Shown: one piece after another, positions 47,162 through 54,637 of the stretch | Numbering within the stretch: the stretch's first letter is position 1 | Layout of the letters: each line of letters starts with the position of its first letter | Origin: Pseudomonas thermotolerans DSM 14292 | GTDB taxonomy: Bacteria > Pseudomonadota > Gammaproteobacteria > Pseudomonadales > Pseudomonadaceae | DNA: 64,000 nucleotides | Assembly (NCBI RefSeq): GCF_000364625.1 | Contig: NZ_KB822605.1 | Coordinates: forward strand, 1-64,000 | Direction of reading: 5' to 3' | Notes under the pieces: generated by a model | Databases searched by the model: none | Told to the model about the DNA's origin: nothing | Seen by the model: the letters and a program-made list of their open reading frames with translations, nothing else | Made by a program: the position numbers and the translations under genes

Positions 47162-48733
47162 TTACGGCAGCGGCGGGTTGTTCCAGCGCTGAACGGTAAC
47201 GATCAGCTGGCCTTCGCCCTTGAGGGTCTGGCCGCCGTCCTCGACCTCGGCGATGACCTTGAGGTTGCCGGCATTGTTGGTGGACATGCGGCGGGCCGGG
47301 TTGGGGCCGGCATCACCGGGCAGGAAGACACCATCCTTCTGCATGACCCCGGCGAACTTCACGTCCTCGTCCTCGGCGGCACGCTCGTTGAACGGCTCCA
47401 CCGACCAACTGGCAGGCAGGATGCCGACGCGGTAGGCCTTGCCGGCGGCGTCGGTAGCCCAGCCCTCGGCTTCGAAGCGGCCCTGCACCTTGGGCGTGGC
47501 GCCGCCGTTGTCGCCGATGCGGGCGATGGCGTAGCCGGGCACTACCTTGACCTCGTCAATGCGCTTGTAGACAGCCAGGCTCGGGCCGGAAAGCTTGCCG
47601 AGCTTGACCTCGCGGCTGCCCGGGGCGGCATCGGCGGCGGCACGCACCTTGACCACGAGGCGCTCGGGGGACTGTTCCAGGACCTTGACCAGCTGCACGC
47701 CCGGGCCGAAATCCGGTTTGCCGGACAGGCCGCTGCCCACCAGGGTCAGCTCGGCTTCTTCGCCGGCCTTGAGGAATTCCGGCTGCACGGCCAGCAGCCT
47801 GGCCTGGTCGCTCTTCGCCGCGACGAAGTCCAGGCCGCGCTCGTCATGCTCGGTCTCGAACATGCGGCCCTTCATCTCGCCGTTGACCACGCTGAACACC
47901 TGACGCATGGCCACGCCGTCGATCTCCACGTTGGCGCGCCATTCGTGGCCGGTGAAGAGGATCGCGCTGCCCTTGCCCTTGAACGGCTTGCCGTCGGCAT
48001 AGCGGCCATCCAGGCTGATGCGGAAGTTGTCACCCTCACCGCCTTCCACGCTCATCACCCCGTGCAGATCGCCACGGGTCGGCATGTGGCCGCTGAAGCT
48101 CCAGCGTCCGACCAGCGCGGTGGGCGCCGGACGTTCCTGCTGCCACTTGCTCCAGGCCGGATCGTCCAAGCCATAGCGCTCGGCTAGGGTCGGCACCATT
48201 TCCTTGAGGGCCAGTTCCAGCCAGTCGCGGTCGCGGGACATGGCCTGGTATTCGAGGGACGGCCACTGGCCGAGGTGGAAGTGCACCAGATGCTCCCACT
48301 CCTTGGCCGTGCGCCGCTGCAGGGCGAAGCGCGAGGGGGAGTGGCAACGACCGCACATTTCCTTGGACTGGGTGTCGAACTCTTCGATGGTGTTCAGGCG
48401 ACGCTCCATGGCGTAGCGCAGTCCCTCGGCCTCCGCCGGCGCCAGGCCCTGGGTATCGGCCAGGTACTTGACCAGGGTGCGACGGTCGTCGTCGCTGATC
48501 TCCAGGCCATGCATGATCTGCATCCGGGCGATGGTCATCAGCCAGCCCTCGGGGGTCTTGCGCTGGTAACCGATACGACGCTGCACGCCATTGTCATCCG
48601 GCAAATGGCATACCTTGCACTTGGCTTCTAGGAGCGCTTTGCCATCCGCCGCCAGCGCCGGCTGTAGCACGCCAAAGGCCGTCATGGCCAGGGCACCGGC
48701 ACTCAGGTATCGCCAGATTCTTGTTGCTTTCAA
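47162..48733 (-). CDS. qhpA: Quinohemoprotein amine dehydrogenase alpha subunit (dihaem cytochrome c)
   Basis: Electron-transfer subunit of the periplasmic amine dehydrogenase. The 523-residue precursor has a signal peptide (RYLSAGALAMTAFGVLQPALA, cleaved near residue 28). It has two c-type haem motifs, CKVCH (Cys39, Cys42, His43) and CGRCH (Cys127, Cys130, His131), followed by immunoglobulin-like domains in the C-terminal two-thirds. The start is an unusual TTG (48733) preceded by GGAGG at 7 nt; no in-frame ATG upstream is free of a stop. It is the first gene of the structural operon, behind a sigma54-type promoter at 48798-48814. It passes electrons to a periplasmic cytochrome or azurin not encoded here. 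Confidence 0.96.
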   Translation of the reverse strand: MKATRIWRYLSAGALAMTAFGVLQPALAADGKALLEAKCKVCHLPDDNGVQRRIGYQRKTPEGWLMTIARMQIMHGLEISDDDRRTLVKYLADTQGLAPAEAEGLRYAMERRLNTIEEFDTQSKEMCGRCHSPSRFALQRRTAKEWEHLVHFHLGQWPSLEYQAMSRDRDWLELALKEMVPTLAERYGLDDPAWSKWQQERPAPTALVGRWSFSGHMPTRGDLHGVMSVEGGEGDNFRISLDGRYADGKPFKGKGSAILFTGHEWRANVEIDGVAMRQVFSVVNGEMKGRMFETEHDERGLDFVAAKSDQARLLAVQPEFLKAGEEAELTLVGSGLSGKPDFGPGVQLVKVLEQSPERLVVKVRAAADAAPGSREVKLGKLSGPSLAVYKRIDEVKVVPGYAIARIGDNGGATPKVQGRFEAEGWATDAAGKAYRVGILPASWSVEPFNERAAEDEDVKFAGVMQKDGVFLPGDAGPNPARRMSTNNAGNLKVIAEVEDGGQTLKGEGQLIVTVQRWNNPPLP

Positions 48734-48797
48734 GGTCAGGCCTCCAGGTTCTTGTTATTGAAATCCATGCCTCGGGCAGGGACTCTGTCCAGGTGGT

Positions 48798-48814
48798 GGC
48801 ACATTGCGTGCCAG
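48798..48814 (-). promoter_or_regulatory. Sigma54 (-24/-12) promoter of qhpADCB
   Basis: On the minus strand CTGGCACG (48814-48807), four bases, then GTGCC (48802-48798). The -24 GG and -12 GC have the required 12-bp separation. Two outer bases of the -12 element deviate from TTGCA. Predicted start near 48787, about 54 nt before qhpA. Confidence 0.7.
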
Positions 48815-48900
48815 TCTCAATAAATCCTTTACAAACAATCACTTACGAGCTTTTACGGGTTCTACTCAGGGGACTTCTGCGTCTAATTTCGCGAATTGGC

Positions 48901-48917
48901 TGTCTAACTCTGAGACA
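48901..48917. promoter_or_regulatory. Candidate enhancer (UAS) for the qhpA sigma54 promoter
   Basis: TGTCTAACTCTGAGACA is an imperfect palindrome (TGTCTAA / TGAGACA, 6 of 7 matching, 3-bp centre). It lies 87 bp upstream of the minus-strand -24 element, where activators of sigma54 RNA polymerase usually bind. Confidence 0.5.
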
Positions 48918-49017
48918 ACCTCCTTCGGTATAGCCCGCCAGCACCAGAACAGTGCAGCCGCCCCGCCAGCTCCGGCTGGAGCGGCTCCCTCACACTAGAC
49001 CGCGACTGTCCCGCCGC

Positions 49018-49034
49018 TGTCTCAGGCCGTCTCA
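49018..49034. promoter_or_regulatory. Candidate enhancer (UAS) for the aldehyde dehydrogenase sigma54 promoter
   Basis: TGTCTCA-GGC-CGTCTCA is a direct repeat of the TGTCTCA half-site with a 10-bp period. It ends 86 bp upstream of the plus-strand -24 element and shares its half-site with the element at 48901-48917. Confidence 0.45.
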
Positions 49035-49118
49035 AAGTGCAACAGCAAGGAATTGCCGGACGCCTCTGAATTCCGGAAAAATTCCTTTTATTTCAATTGG
49101 TTGGAATGACGCTGCCGG

Positions 49119-49135
49119 TTGGCATGACGGTTGCC
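49119..49135 (+). promoter_or_regulatory. Sigma54 (-24/-12) promoter of the aldehyde dehydrogenase gene
   Basis: TTGGCATG, four bases ACGG, then TTGCC closely match the YTGGCACG-N4-TTGCW consensus with correct GG-to-GC spacing. The transcript would start near 49146, leaving a leader of about 27 nt before ATG 49173. This rules out the alternative TTG start at 49131. Confidence 0.8.
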
Positions 49136-49172
49136 GAAGCCCTCGGCAGTATTCGAAAAAGAGGCTTCGACC

Positions 49173-50666
49173 ATGCTTTCTGAACTGCCTATCCTGCCCC
49201 AGACCCGGGAATTCGTCGCCCGTCGCCAGCGCATGCTGATCGGTGACCAGTGGCTGGAGTCCTCCAGCGGAGAAACCCTGGACATCCGAAACCCGGCCAC
49301 CGGGGAAATCCTCGGTCAGGTGCCGGCGGCCACCGCCGAGGACGTGGACCGCGCCGTGCAAGCGGCCCGCCAGGCTTTCGAGGACTCGGCGTGGAGCCGC
49401 ATGCGCCCGCGGGATCGGCAGAATCTGCTGTGGCGCCTGGCCGATCTGATGGAGCGCGACGCCCGCCATCTGGCCGAGCTGGAATGCCTGAACAACGGCA
49501 AGAGCGCCGCCGTGGCTCAGGCCATGGACGTGCAACTGGCCGTCGACTTCCTTCGCTACATGGCCGGCTGGGCCACCAAGATCGAGGGCCTGAGCGTCGA
49601 ACCCTCCCTGCCGCTGATGCCCGACGACCAGTTCCACGCCTACGTGCGCCGCGAGCCGGTGGGCGTGGTGGGTGCCATCGTCGCTTGGAACTTCCCGCTG
49701 CTGCTGGCCTGCTGGAAGCTCGGCCCGGCCCTGGCCACTGGCTGCACGGTGGTGCTCAAGCCGGCCGACGAGACCCCGCTGACCGCCCTGCGCCTGGCCG
49801 AACTGGTCCTCGAGGCCGGCTACCCGGCCGGGGTGTTCAACGTAGTCACCGGTACCGGCGTACGGGCCGGCGCGGCGCTCAGCGCCCATCCGGGGGTGAA
49901 TAAGCTGACCTTCACCGGCTCCACCGAGGTAGGCAAGCTGATCGGCAAGGCCGCCATGGACAATATGACCCGGGTAACCCTGGAACTGGGCGGCAAGTCC
50001 CCGACCATCGTACTGGCCGACGCCGACCTGCAGCAGGCCGCCACCGGCGCCGCCCAGGCGATCTTCTTCAACCAGGGCCAGGTGTGCTGCGCCGGTTCGC
50101 GCCTCTACGCGCACCGCAAGCACTTCGACAACCTGGTCGCCGACATCGCCGGCATCGCCAACTCCATGAAGCTCGGCAACGGCCTCGACCCGAGCGTGGA
50201 CATGGGCCCGCTGATCTCCGCCAAACAGCAGAGCCGAGTCGCCGGCTACATCGACCTGGGCCGCCAGCTCGGCTCGACCATCGTCTGCGGCGGCGAGGCC
50301 TTCGGCCCCGGCTACTTCGTCAGGCCCACGGTGATCGCCGACGTGGACCAGAAGCACCGCCTGGTGCAGGAGGAAATCTTCGGTCCGGTGCTGGTGGCCA
50401 TGCCCTTCGACGATCTCGACGAAGTGGTGCGCCTGGCCAACGACAATCCCTACGGACTGGGCGCGAGCATCTGGTCCAACGACCTCGCCGCGGTGCACAG
50501 GCTGGTTCCGCGCATCCAATCCGGCTCGGTGTGGGTGAACTGCCACAGCGCCCTCGACCCGGCCCTGCCCTTCGGTGGCTACAAGATGTCCGGCCTGGGC
50601 CGCGAAATGGGCGCCGCGGCCATCGAGCACTACACCGAGCTGAAGTCGGTACTGATCCGTCTCTGA
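49173..50666 (+). CDS. peaE: Aldehyde dehydrogenase (phenylacetaldehyde dehydrogenase-like)
   Basis: NAD(P)-dependent cytosolic oxidation of the aldehyde released by the amine dehydrogenase. The 497-residue ALDH has VGAIVAWNFPLLLACWKLGP (cofactor pocket), FTGSTEVGKLIG, the general base in VTLELGGKSPTIV and the nucleophile Cys in FNQGQVCCAGSRLYAH. ATG 49173 follows AGAGG and lies downstream of the sigma54 start site. It is divergent from qhpA and 72 bp from a barrel protein gene on the same strand. The symbol follows P. putida pea usage; the true aldehyde range is not visible. Confidence 0.92.
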   Translation: MLSELPILPQTREFVARRQRMLIGDQWLESSSGETLDIRNPATGEILGQVPAATAEDVDRAVQAARQAFEDSAWSRMRPRDRQNLLWRLADLMERDARHLAELECLNNGKSAAVAQAMDVQLAVDFLRYMAGWATKIEGLSVEPSLPLMPDDQFHAYVRREPVGVVGAIVAWNFPLLLACWKLGPALATGCTVVLKPADETPLTALRLAELVLEAGYPAGVFNVVTGTGVRAGAALSAHPGVNKLTFTGSTEVGKLIGKAAMDNMTRVTLELGGKSPTIVLADADLQQAATGAAQAIFFNQGQVCCAGSRLYAHRKHFDNLVADIAGIANSMKLGNGLDPSVDMGPLISAKQQSRVAGYIDLGRQLGSTIVCGGEAFGPGYFVRPTVIADVDQKHRLVQEEIFGPVLVAMPFDDLDEVVRLANDNPYGLGASIWSNDLAAVHRLVPRIQSGSVWVNCHSALDPALPFGGYKMSGLGREMGAAAIEHYTELKSVLIRL

Positions 50667-50738
50667 TCCTGCTCATCCGGCGGGCGGCCCGGCCGTCCGC
50701 CTTTCCACAAAAACAACAAACCAGGAGCAAGTCCCCGT

Positions 50739-52079
50739 ATGAAACGTCCTCACCGTGATCGACTGAGCCATTCCCTTCTCGCCCTGGCCATCGGCTGGGC
50801 CATCGGCGCCAGTCCGGTCGTCGCCCACGAGCTCTACAACCAGGGCGAGAGCGTCCTCAACGCCGACCTCGAAGCCGTGTTCGCGGCCATCCGCAGCAGC
50901 GAGAACTACGCCCTGATGGGCAACCGCAGCGCCGGTAGCTCCAGCTGGCGCGAGGGCTACGTCAAATACGGGCTGAGCGGCAGCCAGGGGCTGGGCGGCA
51001 ACGGCACGCTCTACGGCGCCTTCAATCTGGTCAGCTCCGGCACCTGGGGCGACGGTGACGCAGCCGGCGTGACCCTCGGCAGCGAACGCCGCACCGCAGT
51101 GGAAGATGCCTACCTCGGCTGGCGTTCCGGCAACCTGTTCCCCGCCCTGGGCGAAGACGGCGTGGACATCTCCGGCGGCCGGCAGGTCATCGTCATCGGC
51201 GACGGTTTCCTGATCCAGGGCGACCCGGTGAACTTCGGCGACGTCGACCTGGGGGCCGACTTCGACCGCGGCGGCGCCTACTACCTGGCCGCGCGCAAGG
51301 CCTTCGATCAGACCGCAGCGCTGCGCCTGGGCGGCAACCAGGGGCTGCGCGGTGACCTGATCTGGCTGAAATCGGATAACCGCTACCAGGCGGAAACCGA
51401 ACTGGCCATCGGCAACCTCGAACACGTCTCCGAGGCCGGCACCCTCGGCCTGACCTGGATCCGCGCCCTGGACGTCAACCAGCGCTACGCCGAGATCCTC
51501 GGCCTGGAAGAGCGCGACGACATGGACACCGTGAGCCTGCGCGGCCGCGGCAGCCTGGGCGTGGAAAATCTCGAGCTGGCTGCTGAATACGTCACTCAGG
51601 ACAAGGACAGCGGCGACGAGAACGCCTGGTACCTGGAAGGCTCCTGGACCTTCGCCGACCTGCCCTGGTCGCCCACCGCCACCTACCGCTACAGCCGCTT
51701 CTCGGAAGCCTTCGACCCGCTGTTCTACGGCTTCAGCCGCGGCTACGGCACCTGGTTCCAGGGCGAAGTGGCGGCCAACTACTCTGGCCCCTTCAACAGC
51801 AACGCCCAGGTCCACCATGTCGGCCTGAAGGCCACGCCCCGCGACAACCTGACCCTGGGTGCGCTGTACTTCGACTTCAACACCCTGGACGACGAGCGCG
51901 GCAACCTCGGCGGCCGCGAGCTGGACCTCTACGCGGAATGGATGGTCAACGACCACCTGCTGATCAGCCCGCTGATCGGCTTCTACCAGCCCGATCGCAG
52001 TGCCGAGGAAGGCGGCCTGCAGCTGGGTGGCAAGGGGACCAATACCTACCTGCAGCTGGTGGTTGGCACCTTCTTCTGA
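50739..52079 (+). CDS. Outer-membrane beta-barrel protein of the amine island
   Basis: A 446-residue exported protein, probably a substrate-specific porin. The signal peptide (RDRLSHSLLALAIGWAIGA... cleaved after VVA-HELYN) is followed by many short amphipathic strands with aromatic girdles (ENAWYLEGSWTFADLPW, SPTATYRYSRFSEAFDPLFY, DLYAEWMVNDHLLISPLIGF), and the chain ends in VVGTFF, a C-terminal Phe as required by the BAM signal. It lies behind the aldehyde dehydrogenase with AGGAG before ATG 50739 and a terminator after it. It may admit amines through the outer membrane; that is inferred only from context. Confidence 0.85.
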   Translation: MKRPHRDRLSHSLLALAIGWAIGASPVVAHELYNQGESVLNADLEAVFAAIRSSENYALMGNRSAGSSSWREGYVKYGLSGSQGLGGNGTLYGAFNLVSSGTWGDGDAAGVTLGSERRTAVEDAYLGWRSGNLFPALGEDGVDISGGRQVIVIGDGFLIQGDPVNFGDVDLGADFDRGGAYYLAARKAFDQTAALRLGGNQGLRGDLIWLKSDNRYQAETELAIGNLEHVSEAGTLGLTWIRALDVNQRYAEILGLEERDDMDTVSLRGRGSLGVENLELAAEYVTQDKDSGDENAWYLEGSWTFADLPWSPTATYRYSRFSEAFDPLFYGFSRGYGTWFQGEVAANYSGPFNSNAQVHHVGLKATPRDNLTLGALYFDFNTLDDERGNLGGRELDLYAEWMVNDHLLISPLIGFYQPDRSAEEGGLQLGGKGTNTYLQLVVGTFF

Positions 52080-52097
52080 TCACTGGCGACTGGAAGT

Positions 52098-52127
52098 CAA
52101 CGGGGCCCCATGGCCCCGTTGGCTTTT
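52098..52127 (+). terminator. Rho-independent terminator after the barrel protein gene
   Basis: CAACGGGGCC (52098-52107) and GGCCCCGTTG (52112-52121) form a perfect 10-bp stem with loop CCAT, followed by GCTTTT. It is 18 nt after the stop codon. Confidence 0.85.
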
Positions 52128-52196
52128 GGGATCAACAACGCTCGCTGCCTTTTCGGCGATGGTCGACGCCCGAAAGGCAACGGCCACCCAGCCCGC

Positions 52197-52610
52197 TCAG
52201 GAATGCCCGTGCCTGTTGCGGCTGGCCTGGACGATGCGCTGGGCCGGTACCCGCAACTGGGTGAGCAGATACTCGGCGAATTCCGGGGCATAGTCCTGGC
52301 AAGCGATGGCCTGGGCCATGCAGTCCAGCCAGGCCTGGCTCAGGGCCTCGCCGATCGGCCACTGGGCGTGGAAGGCGGGGATGGCGATGGGGCCGTACTT
52401 CTCGGCGAACAGCTTCGGGCCGCCCAGCCAGCCGCTCAGGAAGCAGGCCAGCTTGTCGCGGGACAGGCTGAGGTCTGCGGGATGCAGGCGGCGCAGCTCG
52501 GCCATGGCCGGCGTCTCGTCCATGATCCGGTAGAAGTCGTCGACCAGCCGGCGGATGCCCTCGATACCGCCTGCGGCCCGGTAGGATGCGTCGCCTTCGC
52601 CGAAGGTCAT
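52197..52610 (-). CDS. Group II truncated haemoglobin (trHbO-like)
   Basis: A 137-residue globin with the group II 2/2 pattern: Tyr27 at B10 (RLVDDFYRIMD), LHPADLSLSRDKLACFLSGW, LGGPKLFAEKYG, proximal His81 in AFHAQWPIG and Trp94 at G8. Group II globins bind O2 or NO and some act as peroxidases. ATG 52610 gives MTFGEGDASYRAAGG; the frame open further upstream overlaps qhpG and is a shadow. It starts 40 bp after the qhpG stop on the same strand, so it is probably the last gene of qhpR-F-E-G. It is not among the described qhp maturation proteins. Confidence 0.92.
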   Translation of the reverse strand: MTFGEGDASYRAAGGIEGIRRLVDDFYRIMDETPAMAELRRLHPADLSLSRDKLACFLSGWLGGPKLFAEKYGPIAIPAFHAQWPIGEALSQAWLDCMAQAIACQDYAPEFAEYLLTQLRVPAQRIVQASRNRHGHS

Positions 52611-52650
52611 GCCGGGTACTCCAGGGAAAAGTCCGATTCTAGCGGCAATC

Positions 52651-53964
52651 TCAGCTCCGCGGGACGGCCAGGCCCTGGCTGACCAGCCAGCTGCGCAGCA
52701 TCGGGCGCAGTTCCGGGGCCTGCTCCAGAAGCAGCTCATCCAGCATCCTGCCGTCCTGCACGGCACGTACCAGCGGCGCCAGCGCCACCCCCTGGAGGTG
52801 CCAGATGCCCAGCGGCTGGTCGGCGGTGACCACCACCTCGGCCTCTTCGATCAGCCCGTCGCGGATAACCGGCAGGCGCTCCACCCGCACCTGGCTGGCA
52901 TCCACGGCAGCGTGCATGGGCTCGCTGTCCGGCCAGGCGCTGCGCTTATGCCAGAACGGCTGCGCCGCCCAGCGCTGCTCCAGGGCGTAGAAATCCCGCC
53001 CGGTGCGGGCGAAGCGCAGGAACAGATGCTCCACCCGGCGCTGGTGGAAGCCCAGCGCCAGCTCGGCGCGCTCGGGATGACGCAGCAGGGTGTTGATCAC
53101 CGCCGGAGCCTGCAGGGCCGAGGACAGCGACTGGAAGATGCCGTTGCCGGACAGCGGATCCACCGCCATGGCTGCATCGCCCACACGCAGCCAGTTGGCC
53201 CCGCCGCAATCGTGGAAGAGGATCGCCGTGCTGCTGCGAGCATGCACCTCCGCCGGCTGCAGGGCCGCGGCGCCGAAGATCTCCGCCACCAGGGCGGAGT
53301 GCCGGCGGCGCTCCGCGCAGTAGGCCGGCAGCTGCTCGCGGGGCGGCAGGCCGGCGCTGGCCACGTCCAAGGTGATCTGCCAGTAGCAGCGACCGTCGGC
53401 CAGGCGCGCCATCCAGGCCCAGCCGTCGGACAGGCTTTCCACCGCCGAGGCGGCCACTCCGGGCGCCTGGCGCCAGAAATTGAGCAGGCTGACGGTTTCC
53501 GGGCCGCGCAGGCGCCCGGCGGCCAGCGGCGCCTGACGGCCGCGGGCCTCCACCAGAAAGTCGGCGTGCTGCACGCCACCCGGCTCGAGATACAGGCGAT
53601 GGCCGGCGGCGCTGCTCTCCACGCTGCGCACCCGCGCCTCGATGAGTTCGACGCCGGCCCGGCGCAGATCCTCGCGCAGCGCCGCGTCGAACACCGGGCG
53701 ATCCACCAGGCATTCCTGGTTGACCCCGTGGGCGTCGCCGTTCCAGTGCACCCGCCGTGGCGCGGGCGGCGCGGCGCTGGCCATGGCATGCACTAGTCCG
53801 GCATGGCGCAGCCCTTCGAGCACCCGCTGGGAGACTCCTTCCACTGCGGCGAAGCGTCGCCATTCGCTGATCACGGCGACCGAATAGCCCAGACGGCGCA
53901 GCCCGATGGCCGCGGCAGCCCCCGCAGGTCCGGCGCCCAGCACCAGGATGCGCGGCTCAGCCAT
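52651..53964 (-). CDS. qhpG: FAD-dependent monooxygenase for QhpC tryptophan hydroxylation
   Basis: Flavoprotein of 437 residues that, in Paracoccus, dihydroxylates the tryptophan of QhpC on the way to CTQ. It has the dinucleotide fold ILVLGAGPAGAAAAIGLRRL (residues 6-25), the middle region GGVQHADFLVEARGRQAPLA, and GGANWLRVGDAAMAVDPLSG with the GDA(A) FAD motif before NGIFQSLSSALQ. This is the tryptophan-halogenase-like/geranylgeranyl-reductase-like class. The start overlaps the qhpE stop by 8 bp. Confidence 0.94.
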   Translation of the reverse strand: MAEPRILVLGAGPAGAAAAIGLRRLGYSVAVISEWRRFAAVEGVSQRVLEGLRHAGLVHAMASAAPPAPRRVHWNGDAHGVNQECLVDRPVFDAALREDLRRAGVELIEARVRSVESSAAGHRLYLEPGGVQHADFLVEARGRQAPLAAGRLRGPETVSLLNFWRQAPGVAASAVESLSDGWAWMARLADGRCYWQITLDVASAGLPPREQLPAYCAERRRHSALVAEIFGAAALQPAEVHARSSTAILFHDCGGANWLRVGDAAMAVDPLSGNGIFQSLSSALQAPAVINTLLRHPERAELALGFHQRRVEHLFLRFARTGRDFYALEQRWAAQPFWHKRSAWPDSEPMHAAVDASQVRVERLPVIRDGLIEEAEVVVTADQPLGIWHLQGVALAPLVRAVQDGRMLDELLLEQAPELRPMLRSWLVSQGLAVPRS

Positions 53965-54637
53965 GGCTCACCCCCTTGCGTTCGGGGCCTATGAAGGCCG
54001 CTCCGCGGCGCAGATGCGTCAGCACCGCCTCGCGGTCGGCTTCCGGATGATCCTGCAGGAAGGCGCCGATCAGTCCGCTCAAGGCCGCGCAGGCGACGCT
54101 GGCCCCGGCCATTCCGCAGGGTGCCACTACATGGGCGCCGAAATCCGCCTGCGGGCTGTCCAGCCAGGACCACTGCCCTGCCGCGCAGCGGGCATCGCCG
54201 CTGACCCGGATCACCCCTGGGTAGCTGGCGGGAAACACCGGCTCGCCACGTGCCGGGCTGGAGGCGCAGAGCAGCACCCCAGCGTCCAAGGCGCGACCGC
54301 AGGCCTCGCGCAGCGCTGGGCGGTCGTGGCGCAGGCCCAGGCTGAGGTTGACCAGCTGCACGCCCTGCGCGACCAGCCAGTCCAGCGCCGCCGCCACCTG
54401 CAGCGGCGTGGTGGCCCAGCGCTCGGTGAACACCTGGGCGATCAGCACCTCGGCGCCGGCCACCTGGGCCTGCAGGATATCCAGCAGCGCGGTGCCGTGG
54501 CCGAGACGGTCGGGCAGCACCTCGCCACTGCGCAGTTCGCCATCTTCCAGCCAGAAGCGTCGGGCAGCCGCCAGGCGCTCCAGCTGGGCCGGCGTGCAGC
54601 CGCTGTCGATCAGGCCGACGCGTACCTCATGCGTCAT
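53957..54637 (-). CDS. qhpE: Subtilisin-like protease for the QhpC leader
   Basis: S8-family serine protease of 226 residues without signal peptide, expected to cut the 28-residue leader from cross-linked QhpC in the cytosol. The catalytic triad is visible: Asp11 (GLIDSGCTP), His47 (RLGHGTALLD), Ser180 (CGMAGASVACAAL, in place of the usual GTSMA). The short length compared with secreted subtilisins matches QhpE. It overlaps qhpF by 11 bp and qhpG by 8 bp, giving a tightly coupled F-E-G group. Confidence 0.94.
   Translation of the reverse strand: MTHEVRVGLIDSGCTPAQLERLAAARRFWLEDGELRSGEVLPDRLGHGTALLDILQAQVAGAEVLIAQVFTERWATTPLQVAAALDWLVAQGVQLVNLSLGLRHDRPALREACGRALDAGVLLCASSPARGEPVFPASYPGVIRVSGDARCAAGQWSWLDSPQADFGAHVVAPCGMAGASVACAALSGLIGAFLQDHPEADREAVLTHLRRGAAFIGPERKGVSHG

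Larger units (their letters stand above)
48734..49172. other. Divergent regulatory region between qhpA and the aldehyde dehydrogenase
   Basis: These 439 bp contain no gene. They hold two outward-facing sigma54 -24/-12 elements (48798-48814 minus, 49119-49135 plus) and TGTCTC-type repeats at 48901-48917 and 49018-49034, each about 86 bp upstream of its promoter. Confidence 0.7.
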
